Below, one piece after another: positions 1 through 7,888 of a stretch of 64,000 nt of DNA (its first letter is position 1; each line of letters starts with the position of its first letter). The position numbers and the translations under genes are program-made. The DNA is taken from the NCBI RefSeq assembly GCF_900176365.1, contig NZ_FWXY01000024.1:1-64000 (forward strand), written 5' to 3'. This DNA is from Desulfocicer vacuolatum DSM 3385 (lineage in GTDB: Bacteria > Desulfobacterota > Desulfobacteria > Desulfobacterales > Desulfobacteraceae). Below the pieces are notes generated by a model. The model made no database searches. It was not told the origin of the DNA and worked only from the letters and a program-made list of their open reading frames with translations.

Positions 1-45
1 GGCCTTGAATTCTGTACTGTAACTTCTCAATTTTTCTCTGCTCAT
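1..45 (-). CDS. Start of an IS3 OrfA-like transposase (partial, runs off left edge)
   Basis: Only the first 15 codons are inside the window, reading MSREKLRSYSTEFKA. The pattern (R/K)SY(S/T)xEFKA is typical of the N terminus of IS3-family OrfA and related Tnp_1 helix-turn-helix proteins. The ATG at 43-45 is preceded by AAGGAG, which directly follows the TGA of the recombinase gene at 59-61. Only 13 bases separate the two genes, leaving no room for a normal IS3 terminal inverted repeat. It therefore looks like a fourth gene of the recombinase operon rather than an independent insertion sequence. The family call rests on 15 residues and is tentative. Confidence 0.5.
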   Translation of the reverse strand, partial: MSREKLRSYSTEFKA

Positions 46-58
46 TTTTATGCTCCTT

Positions 59-1624
59 TCAGGCATTTTTTATTACCCGATTACGAGCAAAAAGTTTCCA
101 CATTATATAGGGGGTTAGAGAGAACTCATGGGGCGTAACATGGTCATAAACCTCGTTCTGGCGAATATCCTTTCGCCCGGACCATTTGGCAATATCAAGT
201 TGACTGAGGCCGCCCCTTTGGGCCAGGGTGTTTAGCCAGTGCCTGAATTGGTGAGAGGTGATAACGATGGGGCTGCCGTCAGGCTCAGTAAATCCAAGAC
301 GACTGAAGACAGATGCTTTACCATGTTTTTGGCCTGCACCCAGCTGATTGTTTATGGTGTCAGTGGTAACGGTTTCAAACATGCAACGGTATGCAACTCT
401 TCTGGGGTGGAAAACATTCCTGGGAACCACAAGTAGAGCCCCGCTGTAATTAAGGCTTGTTTCTGGATTTAAAAAAGGAAAATGCTTTGGGAGCATTTTA
501 ATGATGGCCTTTTCAAATTCATGGAAATTAAAATAGATGTGATGTCCAGATTTTATTTCTTTTACTCCAACATTCCGTGCCCATCGAATACCCTCGTCCG
601 GCTGGGCCAGCCCAATGATTTTACTGACATCCTTTCCAGTGATTAATTTTTCACCTTTTAAATGTAGGCAGTCTTCAGGCAGATAAACCCTGTTGGCATT
701 TTCTTCATACCATCTGGCCATCCTGCGGGCTTCTTCTGTCTCTTTTCGAAGTTTTGAGACGGCATCCTTTACTACGTCCACCATGGTTCCGATAATCCAT
801 TTGACCATGGGGGCGGCTCCCTTGGAGGGCCACCATCTGAGTCCATAGGCTTCACTACCATCTGGTTGTTTCTCATGGACCTCACAATCCACCGGGAGTT
901 GGAATACCTCATTGATGCGATCCGATGCGCCGCAGAGAACAGCGACGATTGAGGTGCTAATGATATCAGGTGCCTCTGTGGCTAAATTATAAACATGGGG
1001 CAGGGCAGAAAGACCGGCTTCAGATGGTAATTTGTTCAATCGGTCCTCGTCTGCCTTCTTTCCCACCCGGTTTTTATCTTGGGAGCGCTTCAGGGGGTTT
1101 TTCCATATAAAAGCGTGGGCCACCAGCTTATTTTCAACCAGAAAGTGTGAGATCATCCCAAGCTGAGAGCCGATTCGGTAGGAGGTGGAGGCTTTAAATT
1201 TATCCCGAATAAGCTGGGCTGAACGATTGAAGACTTCAGCGTCTGATCGTTCAACCTTTGAATCTCCGTGAAGCTCCAATAGGGCTCGTTCTAAAGCACG
1301 CAGGGCCGATAGCCTAAAGCCAACGATCTTGGTGGGTTTCATGCCATGCTGATACCGCATATAGGATTTGGCAAAATTCAAAAACGGTAGAGAAAGGAGT
1401 GCGCCCGTTTTCTGTTTTGAGGTGTCATGGTTGCTCCATGTTAAAGCCACCCGCCCCTTACGACCTGAAATAAATACCCAGGGTGTCACATCCCAAACAC
1501 CAGCATCCCAGTCCAGATCTTCCCCAAAGATGGTCAGTTCATTACGGCACAGGTCAATAAAGCCTTTGAGGTTATGGGCGGCATCACACTCATTTCTTGG
1601 AATAAATTGAATGATATCAGACAT
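59..1624 (-). CDS. Tyrosine recombinase, third gene of a recombinase trio
   Basis: A 521-residue site-specific tyrosine recombinase. The catalytic domain is in the C-terminal half: the first arginine is probably in ASDRINEVFQLP, the HxxR box is SHQFRHWLN, and the nucleophile region is SGRKDIRQNEVYDH, with Tyr as the likely nucleophile. It is longer than a typical phage integrase (about 330-400 residues) because of a long N-terminal region that I do not recognise. The start ATG overlaps the end of the preceding recombinase gene by 8 bases, which implies translational coupling. Three consecutive recombinases are known from Tn554-like and recombinase-in-trio (RIT) elements. Assignment to one of these classes is inference from architecture. 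Confidence 0.85.
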   Translation of the reverse strand: MSDIIQFIPRNECDAAHNLKGFIDLCRNELTIFGEDLDWDAGVWDVTPWVFISGRKGRVALTWSNHDTSKQKTGALLSLPFLNFAKSYMRYQHGMKPTKIVGFRLSALRALERALLELHGDSKVERSDAEVFNRSAQLIRDKFKASTSYRIGSQLGMISHFLVENKLVAHAFIWKNPLKRSQDKNRVGKKADEDRLNKLPSEAGLSALPHVYNLATEAPDIISTSIVAVLCGASDRINEVFQLPVDCEVHEKQPDGSEAYGLRWWPSKGAAPMVKWIIGTMVDVVKDAVSKLRKETEEARRMARWYEENANRVYLPEDCLHLKGEKLITGKDVSKIIGLAQPDEGIRWARNVGVKEIKSGHHIYFNFHEFEKAIIKMLPKHFPFLNPETSLNYSGALLVVPRNVFHPRRVAYRCMFETVTTDTINNQLGAGQKHGKASVFSRLGFTEPDGSPIVITSHQFRHWLNTLAQRGGLSQLDIAKWSGRKDIRQNEVYDHVTPHEFSLTPYIMWKLFARNRVIKNA

Positions 1625-3170
1625 GACCTGCCCCCTTCAGTTTGATCTCCTTGCATTTTTGGACCACGTCTGCCACTGCAAGAATGGTTCTGTCGTTAAC
1701 AAAGGCAATTCTTTCATCACCGGTCTGCTCCAGAGTCCTTTCACGTTTTGAAATGAGCTCTTCAAGCACTATTTCATGGGGACCGTCAAGCCAGGCCTGA
1801 AATTTCCGGCAGGTGTAACAGGCAATGGGGGCATAGGCCCCGCAGAAACCATACTTTCCACAGGTGCCGACACCTCCGCCTTTGGGTGATGCTATATTGG
1901 GGTTTCTAATTCTGCTGGCAGGGTCATCACCCCGTTTTGCCTTTGACTCATCTTCAATAATAATGCCCATAAATGCCTGGGCCATGGGTGCCAACTGCAA
2001 TGCAATGGCCTTATCAATTCGTTCTATGATTTCCGGCGTTGCCTCAACATAGACACCCACATTCTGAATATCACTATGATCCAGAAGATCAGCAATAATA
2101 AGTTCGCCATGGCCCTCCATGGCAGCACGGGTGCCAATGGTTCTGCGAAAACGGGTGGGTGAGACTTTGATTTTTTTTCCGGTTCTTTCTGAAGTCACCT
2201 TCAGTTTTTGAAATATCCTGACTATCTCATTGTACAGATATGTTCCATTGCAATGATGACTGAATCCCACCGGGTTTGAACTCAACCAGTTTGGAAAGAT
2301 TGGAAGCTCTTCAGCATCAATTTTGTCGGTTAAATTCTCCCGATGATATTTTTTTATATTTTCAATATGAATTTCTAAAAGTCGACCAAGGTCATGGTCC
2401 AGGGCACGGGATTTCAATTCCTCCCGAATATTTTGTCCCCTTTGCTTGGCCCTTGGCACCTTGAGCAGGTAGCTGGAAGAGCCGTCCTTTGCTTTAAGGA
2501 CTGTAAGATCCTTTATTTTTAAGGCAGCAAGCTGGATATTTCTTGGTCCCAGTGCCATGTATAAAAGGGTCAAGACATACTGGTGGGTTTGAATTTTGTC
2601 CTGGGAATAGGCATCGTGCAGCGCCCCATAGATTCCATGCAATTCAATTTCTGTAAAGGGTCCTTTTTCCGGGTCCATGGTCAGAACCGCTTCCCCCTTA
2701 AAGTTTCCCCTGAGTCGTAACTGGTTGAGCAGGGCCGGTACTTCCGGTTGAATTCCCGGATAACCGAGGGCATGCCATTTTTTAAAGAATCCCGCCAAAA
2801 CTGTAAGATAATATTCTTTTTTAGCAGAAAGCTTGTCTTTGTAGTTTATGATATGGGTACTGCTGATCGTGGACAATAATTTGTCAGAGTAAACCCCCTC
2901 AACAAATTTCCAGAAATAGAAAAAAATGTTGTCAGAAAAACTGGCTGATTTTTGTTCAATATAAAAGAGAATTACTTTTTTAAAGGCTTGAACTAAGTTT
3001 GAGTCACAATATCTGCCAAACTTATTAAAATCCAGGCAGATATTGTGACTGAGGTCGGCAATCACCCATTTGTCATCCTGGGGGTAAAATTGGAAACCAC
3101 TCCTGCTTATTGCCAATTCTGGTAGTGACAACAACTCGTTCACTGGTACAGCAGATTTTAAAGGATTCAT
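1617..3170 (-). CDS. Tyrosine recombinase with C-terminal cysteine cluster, second gene of trio
   Basis: A 517-residue recombinase. LGPRNIQLAALK carries the first catalytic Arg. The second box reads SPTRFRRTIGTRA, so the usual His of HxxR is Thr here, while the following Arg is kept. LLDHSDIQNVGVYVE supplies the last His/Trp-position residue and the Tyr. After the catalytic domain comes a cysteine-rich stretch (CGKYGFCGAYAPIACYTC) suggesting a metal-binding knuckle. The gene starts 4 bases after the upstream recombinase stop and overlaps the next gene, so the three are one transcription unit. In related trio elements the members are thought to act together; that role here is inferred. Confidence 0.82.
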   Translation of the reverse strand: MNPLKSAVPVNELLSLPELAISRSGFQFYPQDDKWVIADLSHNICLDFNKFGRYCDSNLVQAFKKVILFYIEQKSASFSDNIFFYFWKFVEGVYSDKLLSTISSTHIINYKDKLSAKKEYYLTVLAGFFKKWHALGYPGIQPEVPALLNQLRLRGNFKGEAVLTMDPEKGPFTEIELHGIYGALHDAYSQDKIQTHQYVLTLLYMALGPRNIQLAALKIKDLTVLKAKDGSSSYLLKVPRAKQRGQNIREELKSRALDHDLGRLLEIHIENIKKYHRENLTDKIDAEELPIFPNWLSSNPVGFSHHCNGTYLYNEIVRIFQKLKVTSERTGKKIKVSPTRFRRTIGTRAAMEGHGELIIADLLDHSDIQNVGVYVEATPEIIERIDKAIALQLAPMAQAFMGIIIEDESKAKRGDDPASRIRNPNIASPKGGGVGTCGKYGFCGAYAPIACYTCRKFQAWLDGPHEIVLEELISKRERTLEQTGDERIAFVNDRTILAVADVVQKCKEIKLKGAGHV

Positions 3171-3174
3171 GACT

Positions 3175-4455
3175 TTACTCCTTTTTCATTAATTTTTTCT
3201 GTAGTTCCAAGGACGCTTCATTCGCTTTTTTCCTGACATATCTTTTCGTGTATGTCGCGGCCATACCGGAAAATTCAGACCAACCCATTAAATAGGAGCG
3301 TAGCTTCTTCTCTTCAGCCTCGGAAACATTATTTTGTTCCATTATTTCTGAAAATCTATCATTCCATGTATGTCTTAAAACATGGCTAGTAAGGTTGTCC
3401 GGCAAATCGGATATTTTATTTCGCAGGGTTCTGAACACTTTTGTAATACCAGCCAATGACAGGGGTTGCCCAGTACCTGTTGCAGTAAACAGGAACTCAT
3501 GTCTGCCAGCACCAGGCGTTTTATTTCGTACATTTAAGATATAATCCTCAATCAGTGCTGCAAGGTCATCCTCAAAGGGAAGGATTCGGTCACGGGTCTT
3601 GGCGTTGGGTTCATAAGATCGTGGATCGTCCAGGTCGTCAGGAACTCTCCTGATCAGCAGTTCATTGGATTGAAAATTAATATCTTTGATGCGGGTCAGG
3701 AGCAACTCCCCTTTTCTGGCTCCCAGAACAAGCATCATTAAAATAAAAAGGCGATTTCTGACCCGCACTTCGGGATACCGCCAGGGGTTTTCAGGAGAAT
3801 CGGGGCGGATGACATCCATAAGTCGCTTCTGGATGTCAGGGTCAAGTCCTTCCCGACTACCTTTTAAATTGCGCCCCTTGCTCGCCGGCAATCTGGCCTG
3901 GATGGCTTCTCTCATCTGCAAACGGGAGGTTTTAAACAAAGAGTGTGCTTTTGATTGTGGTGAGATCTTAGGCATCTGCTGTTGAGCAAGCCAATCCAGG
4001 TAGTCCCGGATATATAAAAGGCGGATCAGTTTTGTTTTGTTATCAACGGTACAGATCTGGGTATGAACGGATTTTCGATATTTTTCAATGGGATAGATAC
4101 CGTTTGTAACGCCGGGTTTAGACAATTCCGGGAAGTTTTCAATATCTTTGCAGAGTTGGCCATAGGTAAGACCAGCTACAGAAACCAAACTCTCAATTTC
4201 CACGATGCCGAGCAAATCTTGATCTGAAAAACGCACATCAATGTTAATGGTGTTTGCATATGCCCAGGTGTAGAGATGCATGATCGCCCGGAGATTGGCT
4301 GCCAATGTTGCCGAGGACTTGCCTGAAGATCTTTGGATGGCGATGGTGTATACAGTTGGTAAAAATAGAGGCTTTCCATCTGCTTTTTTTATAAGGATGG
4401 GAAATCTTTCTCCATCATCAAACCTGAGCCATTTGATATAAAAAGGACTGGGCAT
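3175..4455 (-). CDS. Tyrosine recombinase, first gene of trio
   Basis: A 426-residue phage-integrase-type recombinase. Visible catalytic boxes are LGARKGELLLTRIKDI (first Arg), LTSHVLRHTWNDRF (HxxRH) and a C-terminal LMGWSEFSGMAATYTKRY with the probable nucleophilic Tyr. All core residues appear intact. It is the first gene of a leftward operon with a good promoter immediately upstream and GGAG 8 bases before the ATG. Downstream lie two further recombinases and a transposase-like ORF. Function is DNA strand exchange for an integrative element. The cargo and far end of the element lie outside the window. Confidence 0.87.
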   Translation of the reverse strand: MPSPFYIKWLRFDDGERFPILIKKADGKPLFLPTVYTIAIQRSSGKSSATLAANLRAIMHLYTWAYANTINIDVRFSDQDLLGIVEIESLVSVAGLTYGQLCKDIENFPELSKPGVTNGIYPIEKYRKSVHTQICTVDNKTKLIRLLYIRDYLDWLAQQQMPKISPQSKAHSLFKTSRLQMREAIQARLPASKGRNLKGSREGLDPDIQKRLMDVIRPDSPENPWRYPEVRVRNRLFILMMLVLGARKGELLLTRIKDINFQSNELLIRRVPDDLDDPRSYEPNAKTRDRILPFEDDLAALIEDYILNVRNKTPGAGRHEFLFTATGTGQPLSLAGITKVFRTLRNKISDLPDNLTSHVLRHTWNDRFSEIMEQNNVSEAEEKKLRSYLMGWSEFSGMAATYTKRYVRKKANEASLELQKKLMKKE

Positions 4456-4457
4456 AG

Positions 4458-4521
4458 TTTACACTCCATATGAGTACTGTTCACTACAAAATAGTATAAA
4501 CTATAATTGTGAGAGTGTAAA
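4458..4521. promoter_or_regulatory. Dyad overlapping -35 and ribosome binding site (possible operator or recombinase site)
   Basis: TTTACACTC at 4458-4466 is the inverted copy of GAGTGTAAA at 4513-4521. One arm covers the -35 box and the other covers the ribosome binding site. A second pair, ATAGTTTA (4454-4461) and TAAACTAT (4497-4504), is nested with it. The layout could allow autorepression by a recombinase or mark the element end; neither is shown. Confidence 0.4.
4493..4521 (-). promoter_or_regulatory. Sigma-70-type promoter of the recombinase operon
   Basis: Read on the minus strand, TTTACA (4516-4521) and TATACT (4493-4498) are separated by 17 bases, giving a near-consensus promoter. 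It would place the transcription start about 30 bases upstream of the first recombinase ATG. Confidence 0.6.
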
Positions 4522-4525
4522 TCTA

Positions 4526-4559
4526 AAAATGGCGTAATTTTAATAAATTACGCCATTTT
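4526..4559. terminator. Rho-independent terminator after ssb
   Basis: A perfect 15-bp stem (AAAATGGCGTAATTT and its complement) with a 4-base loop, with T runs on both sides. It sits between the ssb stop and the recombinase promoter and can terminate ssb transcription. Confidence 0.75.
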
Positions 4560-4585
4560 GTTTACATATTTATATTAGGTCATTT

Positions 4586-5185
4586 TCAGAACGGAATGTC
4601 ATCATCACCTTGACCACCACCCGTCATACCCGGATCAGCCGGGCTGGTCCCGGGACCTGCTCCGCCCTGATATCCACTGTCAGGGGAAGCTCCGCCGCCC
4701 TGGGGGGGGTGCGGAGGTTGATACCCACCTCCACCCTGGCCGCCGTTTTGGTATCCGCCACCGCCCTGGGGTTGATAGCCGCCGCCACCCTGGGGTTGAT
4801 AGCCACCACCGCCGCCTTGTCCACCTTGGTATCCTCCGCCACCAGCAGCTCCCCCGCCACCGCCGAGGAATTGAACGTTATTGGCAATAATATCAGTACT
4901 GTAGTGGGTTTGGCCTTCTTTTTCATATGTGGATGTCTGGAGTTTTCCCTCCACGTAGACCTGACGTCCCTTGGACAGGTATCGCTCGCAATTTTCACCC
5001 ATTTTCCCGAAAACGGTGACCCGGTGCCATTCGGTTTTTTCCTGGCGCTGTCCAGTGTTTTTATCGGTCCACACATCACTGGTGGCAACTGCCAGTTTTA
5101 CAACGGCCGTTCCCTGCTGGGAATATCGGATTTCGGGATCACGCCCCAGATTTCCCACTATGATTACTTTATTTACGCCTGCCAT
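4586..5185 (-). CDS. ssb: Single-stranded DNA-binding protein
   Basis: A 199-residue SSB that coats single-stranded DNA in replication, repair and recombination. The N-terminal OB fold opens with MAGVNKVIIVGNLGRDPEIR and contains TEWHRVTVFGKMGENCERYL, both typical of SSB. The central linker is a glycine/glutamine-rich low-complexity stretch with PQGGGGYQ-like repeats. The last residues, GDDDIPF, are the conserved acidic partner-binding tip. The length is normal. AGGAGG lies just before the ATG. The gene is transcribed alone and ends at a clear terminator. A long ORF on the opposite strand is only a shadow of the glycine-rich linker. Confidence 0.97.
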   Translation of the reverse strand: MAGVNKVIIVGNLGRDPEIRYSQQGTAVVKLAVATSDVWTDKNTGQRQEKTEWHRVTVFGKMGENCERYLSKGRQVYVEGKLQTSTYEKEGQTHYSTDIIANNVQFLGGGGGAAGGGGYQGGQGGGGGYQPQGGGGYQPQGGGGYQNGGQGGGGYQPPHPPQGGGASPDSGYQGGAGPGTSPADPGMTGGGQGDDDIPF

Positions 5186-5231
5186 GTGATCCTCCTGTTC
5201 ATTAATATTTATCTACTTTTACACATTGGGT

Positions 5232-5260
5232 TTTGTACCTTAATCTGATACGCCTGTCAA
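5232..5260 (-). promoter_or_regulatory. Probable ssb promoter
   Basis: On the minus strand a consensus TTGACA (5255-5260) is followed 17 bases later by TACAAA (5232-5237), a weak -10. The gene start is about 45 bases further on. Confidence 0.45.
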
Positions 5261-5512
5261 ATATCCGCTTCCTTGTCAGACCGGTCATGCATAAAGGAAT
5301 TGTTTTCATTTTTCATAGGGAATATCATCTGCTTTGTCATGAAAAGCCGGGCCGGTAAAACAGATAACAGCTTAAAATCCAGCCATAAAATCAGATAGCG
5401 GTGGGTTTTCCCATGACACAGCTCATCATATCCCTTTTAATCCGGGTAACCCACAAGCAAGTGGGTGTGGATGTATAATAATGATCTTTACATGCTATAC
5501 TGAGCGGGGTAT
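5261..5512. other. Intergenic region between divergent ssb and rlmL-like gene
   Basis: Together with the ssb leader this gap is about 330 bases. Apart from the ssb promoter I see one short hairpin, ACCCAC-N6-GTGGGT at 5449-5466, just upstream of the methyltransferase gene. No ORF or RNA gene is apparent. Confidence 0.5.
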
Positions 5513-6712
5513 ATGAAGAAGATGAAAAAAATAGCTTTGGAAAAAAGAATCAAAAGAAGAATCACCGCACGGGATCATATATTTTTTGCAGCCTGTGCAC
5601 CGGGGTTAAAACGTCTGTGCCACCGGGAACTTATTCAGCAGATGCCCGATTTGAAAAATGTAAACATGATTCCCGGCGGAGTGGAGTTTTCCGGCACTGT
5701 TCAAGACTGCTATAAAGCCAACCTTTACCTTCGAAGCCCTTCCCGGATCACCATGCGCATTGCCGGGTTTAAGGCGGAAAATTTCAGAACCCTGGAAAAA
5801 CGGCTTCAGGAGATCGAATGGGAGTTATACTTAAAAAAAGGTATTGCCTTTTCCTGCGATGCGGTCACCCGCCATTGCCGATTATACCACAGTGATGCCA
5901 TTTCCCAGAGGGTGGAAAAACAGATCCTGGATTATTTTGATCAATTACCCCATGAAAGAAACAGCTCTGTTGCCCGGGGAATTCAAAGTGCCAGCCAACG
6001 GATTTTAATCCGGGGGGAGGATGATCGGTTTGAGATTTCTTTGGACAGCAGTGGTGACGGCCTTTACAAGCGGGGGCTTAAAAAATATGTGGGGGCAGCC
6101 CCCCTGAGAGAAACCCTGGCCTTTGCCCTTCTTTCTGCGGCTGAATATACCCCGGGAAAACGTCTCATTGACGGTATGTGTGGATCAGGCTCCTTTTCCC
6201 TGGAGGCTGCCATGATCACCCGAAACATGGCCCCAGGATTGTTTCGCTTTTTTAGCTTTGAGCAATGGCCCTGCTTCAGTGAAAAGCAGTGGCACTATTT
6301 AAAAAATGAGGCCACAAAACAGATAAAACTTTTAAGCGAACCCACTGTGTTTGCATCTGATCTTGATTTGCAATGCGTGGAGGCCCTGGAAAAGACGGTG
6401 GAGGAATTTGATCTGTCATCCACCATCCAGGTGTTTCCAAGTGATTTTTTTGCTTTGAGGCCTGATGTTCTTTCTTCCGGTCCCGGAGTGGCTGTATTAA
6501 ATCCCCCCTATGGTAAACGCATTGGAAGCCCTGCAACCATAAAAGCATTATATAAACAAATCGGTGAAAAACTGGAATCTGATTTCAAGGGGTGGACGGT
6601 TGTCATTATCATGCCGGACCGGCAGCTGGCGGAATCGTTTTCTTTTTCCCATCGTTGGATGCCTTTGTTCCATGGGGGGCTTGAGCTTCATGCCGCCATT
6701 GGGCGGGTGTAA
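5513..6712 (+). CDS. rlmL: THUMP-domain 23S rRNA (guanine-N2) methyltransferase, RlmL type
   Basis: A 399-residue SAM-dependent RNA methyltransferase. The N-terminal 180 residues match the ferredoxin-like plus THUMP part of RlmL/YpsC proteins (FFAACAPGLKRLCHREL, then IAFSCDAVTRHCRLYHSDA). The C-terminal Rossmann domain shows DGMCGSGSFSLEAA (SAM site) and the catalytic N6/N2-type motif NPPYGKRIG. E. coli RlmL is fused to RlmK (about 700 residues); this one has only the RlmL part, like many YpsC proteins. It should make m2G in the 50S ribosomal RNA. An ATG two codons downstream (ATGAAAAAAATAG) is an alternative start. It stands alone on this strand. Confidence 0.85.
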   Translation: MKKMKKIALEKRIKRRITARDHIFFAACAPGLKRLCHRELIQQMPDLKNVNMIPGGVEFSGTVQDCYKANLYLRSPSRITMRIAGFKAENFRTLEKRLQEIEWELYLKKGIAFSCDAVTRHCRLYHSDAISQRVEKQILDYFDQLPHERNSSVARGIQSASQRILIRGEDDRFEISLDSSGDGLYKRGLKKYVGAAPLRETLAFALLSAAEYTPGKRLIDGMCGSGSFSLEAAMITRNMAPGLFRFFSFEQWPCFSEKQWHYLKNEATKQIKLLSEPTVFASDLDLQCVEALEKTVEEFDLSSTIQVFPSDFFALRPDVLSSGPGVAVLNPPYGKRIGSPATIKALYKQIGEKLESDFKGWTVVIIMPDRQLAESFSFSHRWMPLFHGGLELHAAIGRV

Positions 6713-6844
6713 GTAAGAGGGGGGATTTGTCAATAGTTTGATGCTTCACATGGGGGATTGATGATTACATCAATGGGTCGGAAAAAGTAAGTTCATCCGG
6801 CATAAGTCAACCAAGGATATCTGATTTGCTTTTAAGGGGTATGC

Positions 6845-7888
6845 ATGATTTCATCAATTAAGATTCCAGGTAAAATTCCAGATAATCGTTTCGGTGATGT
6901 CATCACCACCATTGATTCCCACACCGAAGGGGAGGGCACCCGTTTGATTGTGGACGGGCTGGGAAATATCCCCGGTATCACCATGACAGAAAAGCTCAAC
7001 TACTTTAAAACCCATCACGATGATGTGCGATGTTTTTTGACAAGAGCCCCCCGGGGGGGTGAAATTCTGGCCGCCATGGTCACCGATAATGTGACACCGG
7101 AGGCTGCCTTTGGCCTCTTATATATGGATGCAAAAAGATATCCTTACCTGTGCGGACATGCCACCATTGGCGCTGTGGTAACCCTTGCCCAATTCGGTTA
7201 TCTTAAATTAAAAGAGGGCAACAACGTTATCGGGGTGGACACACCGTCGGGGCTCATGACCGTGGAGGTAACATGCCAGGAGCAAGAGGTGGTCTCCGTG
7301 GCCATGGATATGGTCCCTTCTTTTGTGTACGATACTGCAAAGGAGATCACAGTGGAGGGATTTGGAAAACTTTGCATTGATCTGGTGTGCACCGGAGGTT
7401 TTTTTGCCATGGTGGACACGGAACAGCTGAACCTTTCGCCGGTACTTGAAAATAAAAATGTGCTGGTGGACCTTGGCATGAAAATCATTGATGCTGCCAA
7501 TGAGCAGCTTAAGGTGGTGCATCCTGTTCGATGGGATGTCACCACCGTGGATGTTACTGAGTTTTATGAATCTACCAATGAAACCCCGGCCACCGGGGGC
7601 AGGGGCATGGTGATTTATGGTGAAAGCCATATGGATCAATCTCCCTGCGGTACCGGCACGGCAGCCAAACTGACCCTGCTTCACCATTATGGTAAAATCG
7701 GCATGCACCAGCCGTATATCAATGCAAGTCCTCTGGGAACCACGTTTGAGGCTTCCCTTGTGGATAAAACCTGCATTGGAGACCTGGAGGCCATGGTCAC
7801 CCGGATCAAAGGCCGGGCATGGGTCACCGGCATCCACCATTTTGTCATGGATAAAACAGACCCGTTTAAACAAGGATTTATTATTTGA
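6845..7888 (+). CDS. Proline racemase family enzyme (proline or hydroxyproline racemase/epimerase)
   Basis: A 347-residue PLP-independent racemase-fold enzyme. Both catalytic cysteines of the racemase/epimerase branch are present: Cys103 in YLCGHATIG and Cys268 in DQSPCGTGTAA. The trans-3-hydroxyproline dehydratase branch has Thr at the second site, so racemisation or 2-epimerisation is the better call. Whether the substrate is proline, 4-hydroxyproline or another cyclic amino acid cannot be read from the sequence. Its stop overlaps the ATG of the next gene, an amidohydrolase, so the two are translationally coupled. It is the first gene of a 13-kb same-strand locus with a sigma-54 activator and a Pot-type transporter. 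Confidence 0.85.
   Translation: MISSIKIPGKIPDNRFGDVITTIDSHTEGEGTRLIVDGLGNIPGITMTEKLNYFKTHHDDVRCFLTRAPRGGEILAAMVTDNVTPEAAFGLLYMDAKRYPYLCGHATIGAVVTLAQFGYLKLKEGNNVIGVDTPSGLMTVEVTCQEQEVVSVAMDMVPSFVYDTAKEITVEGFGKLCIDLVCTGGFFAMVDTEQLNLSPVLENKNVLVDLGMKIIDAANEQLKVVHPVRWDVTTVDVTEFYESTNETPATGGRGMVIYGESHMDQSPCGTGTAAKLTLLHHYGKIGMHQPYINASPLGTTFEASLVDKTCIGDLEAMVTRIKGRAWVTGIHHFVMDKTDPFKQGFII

Noticed and set aside
4610-5248. 212-residue plus-strand ORF opposite ssb
   Set aside because: It is the complement of the glycine-rich SSB linker, low-complexity and without a ribosome binding site.
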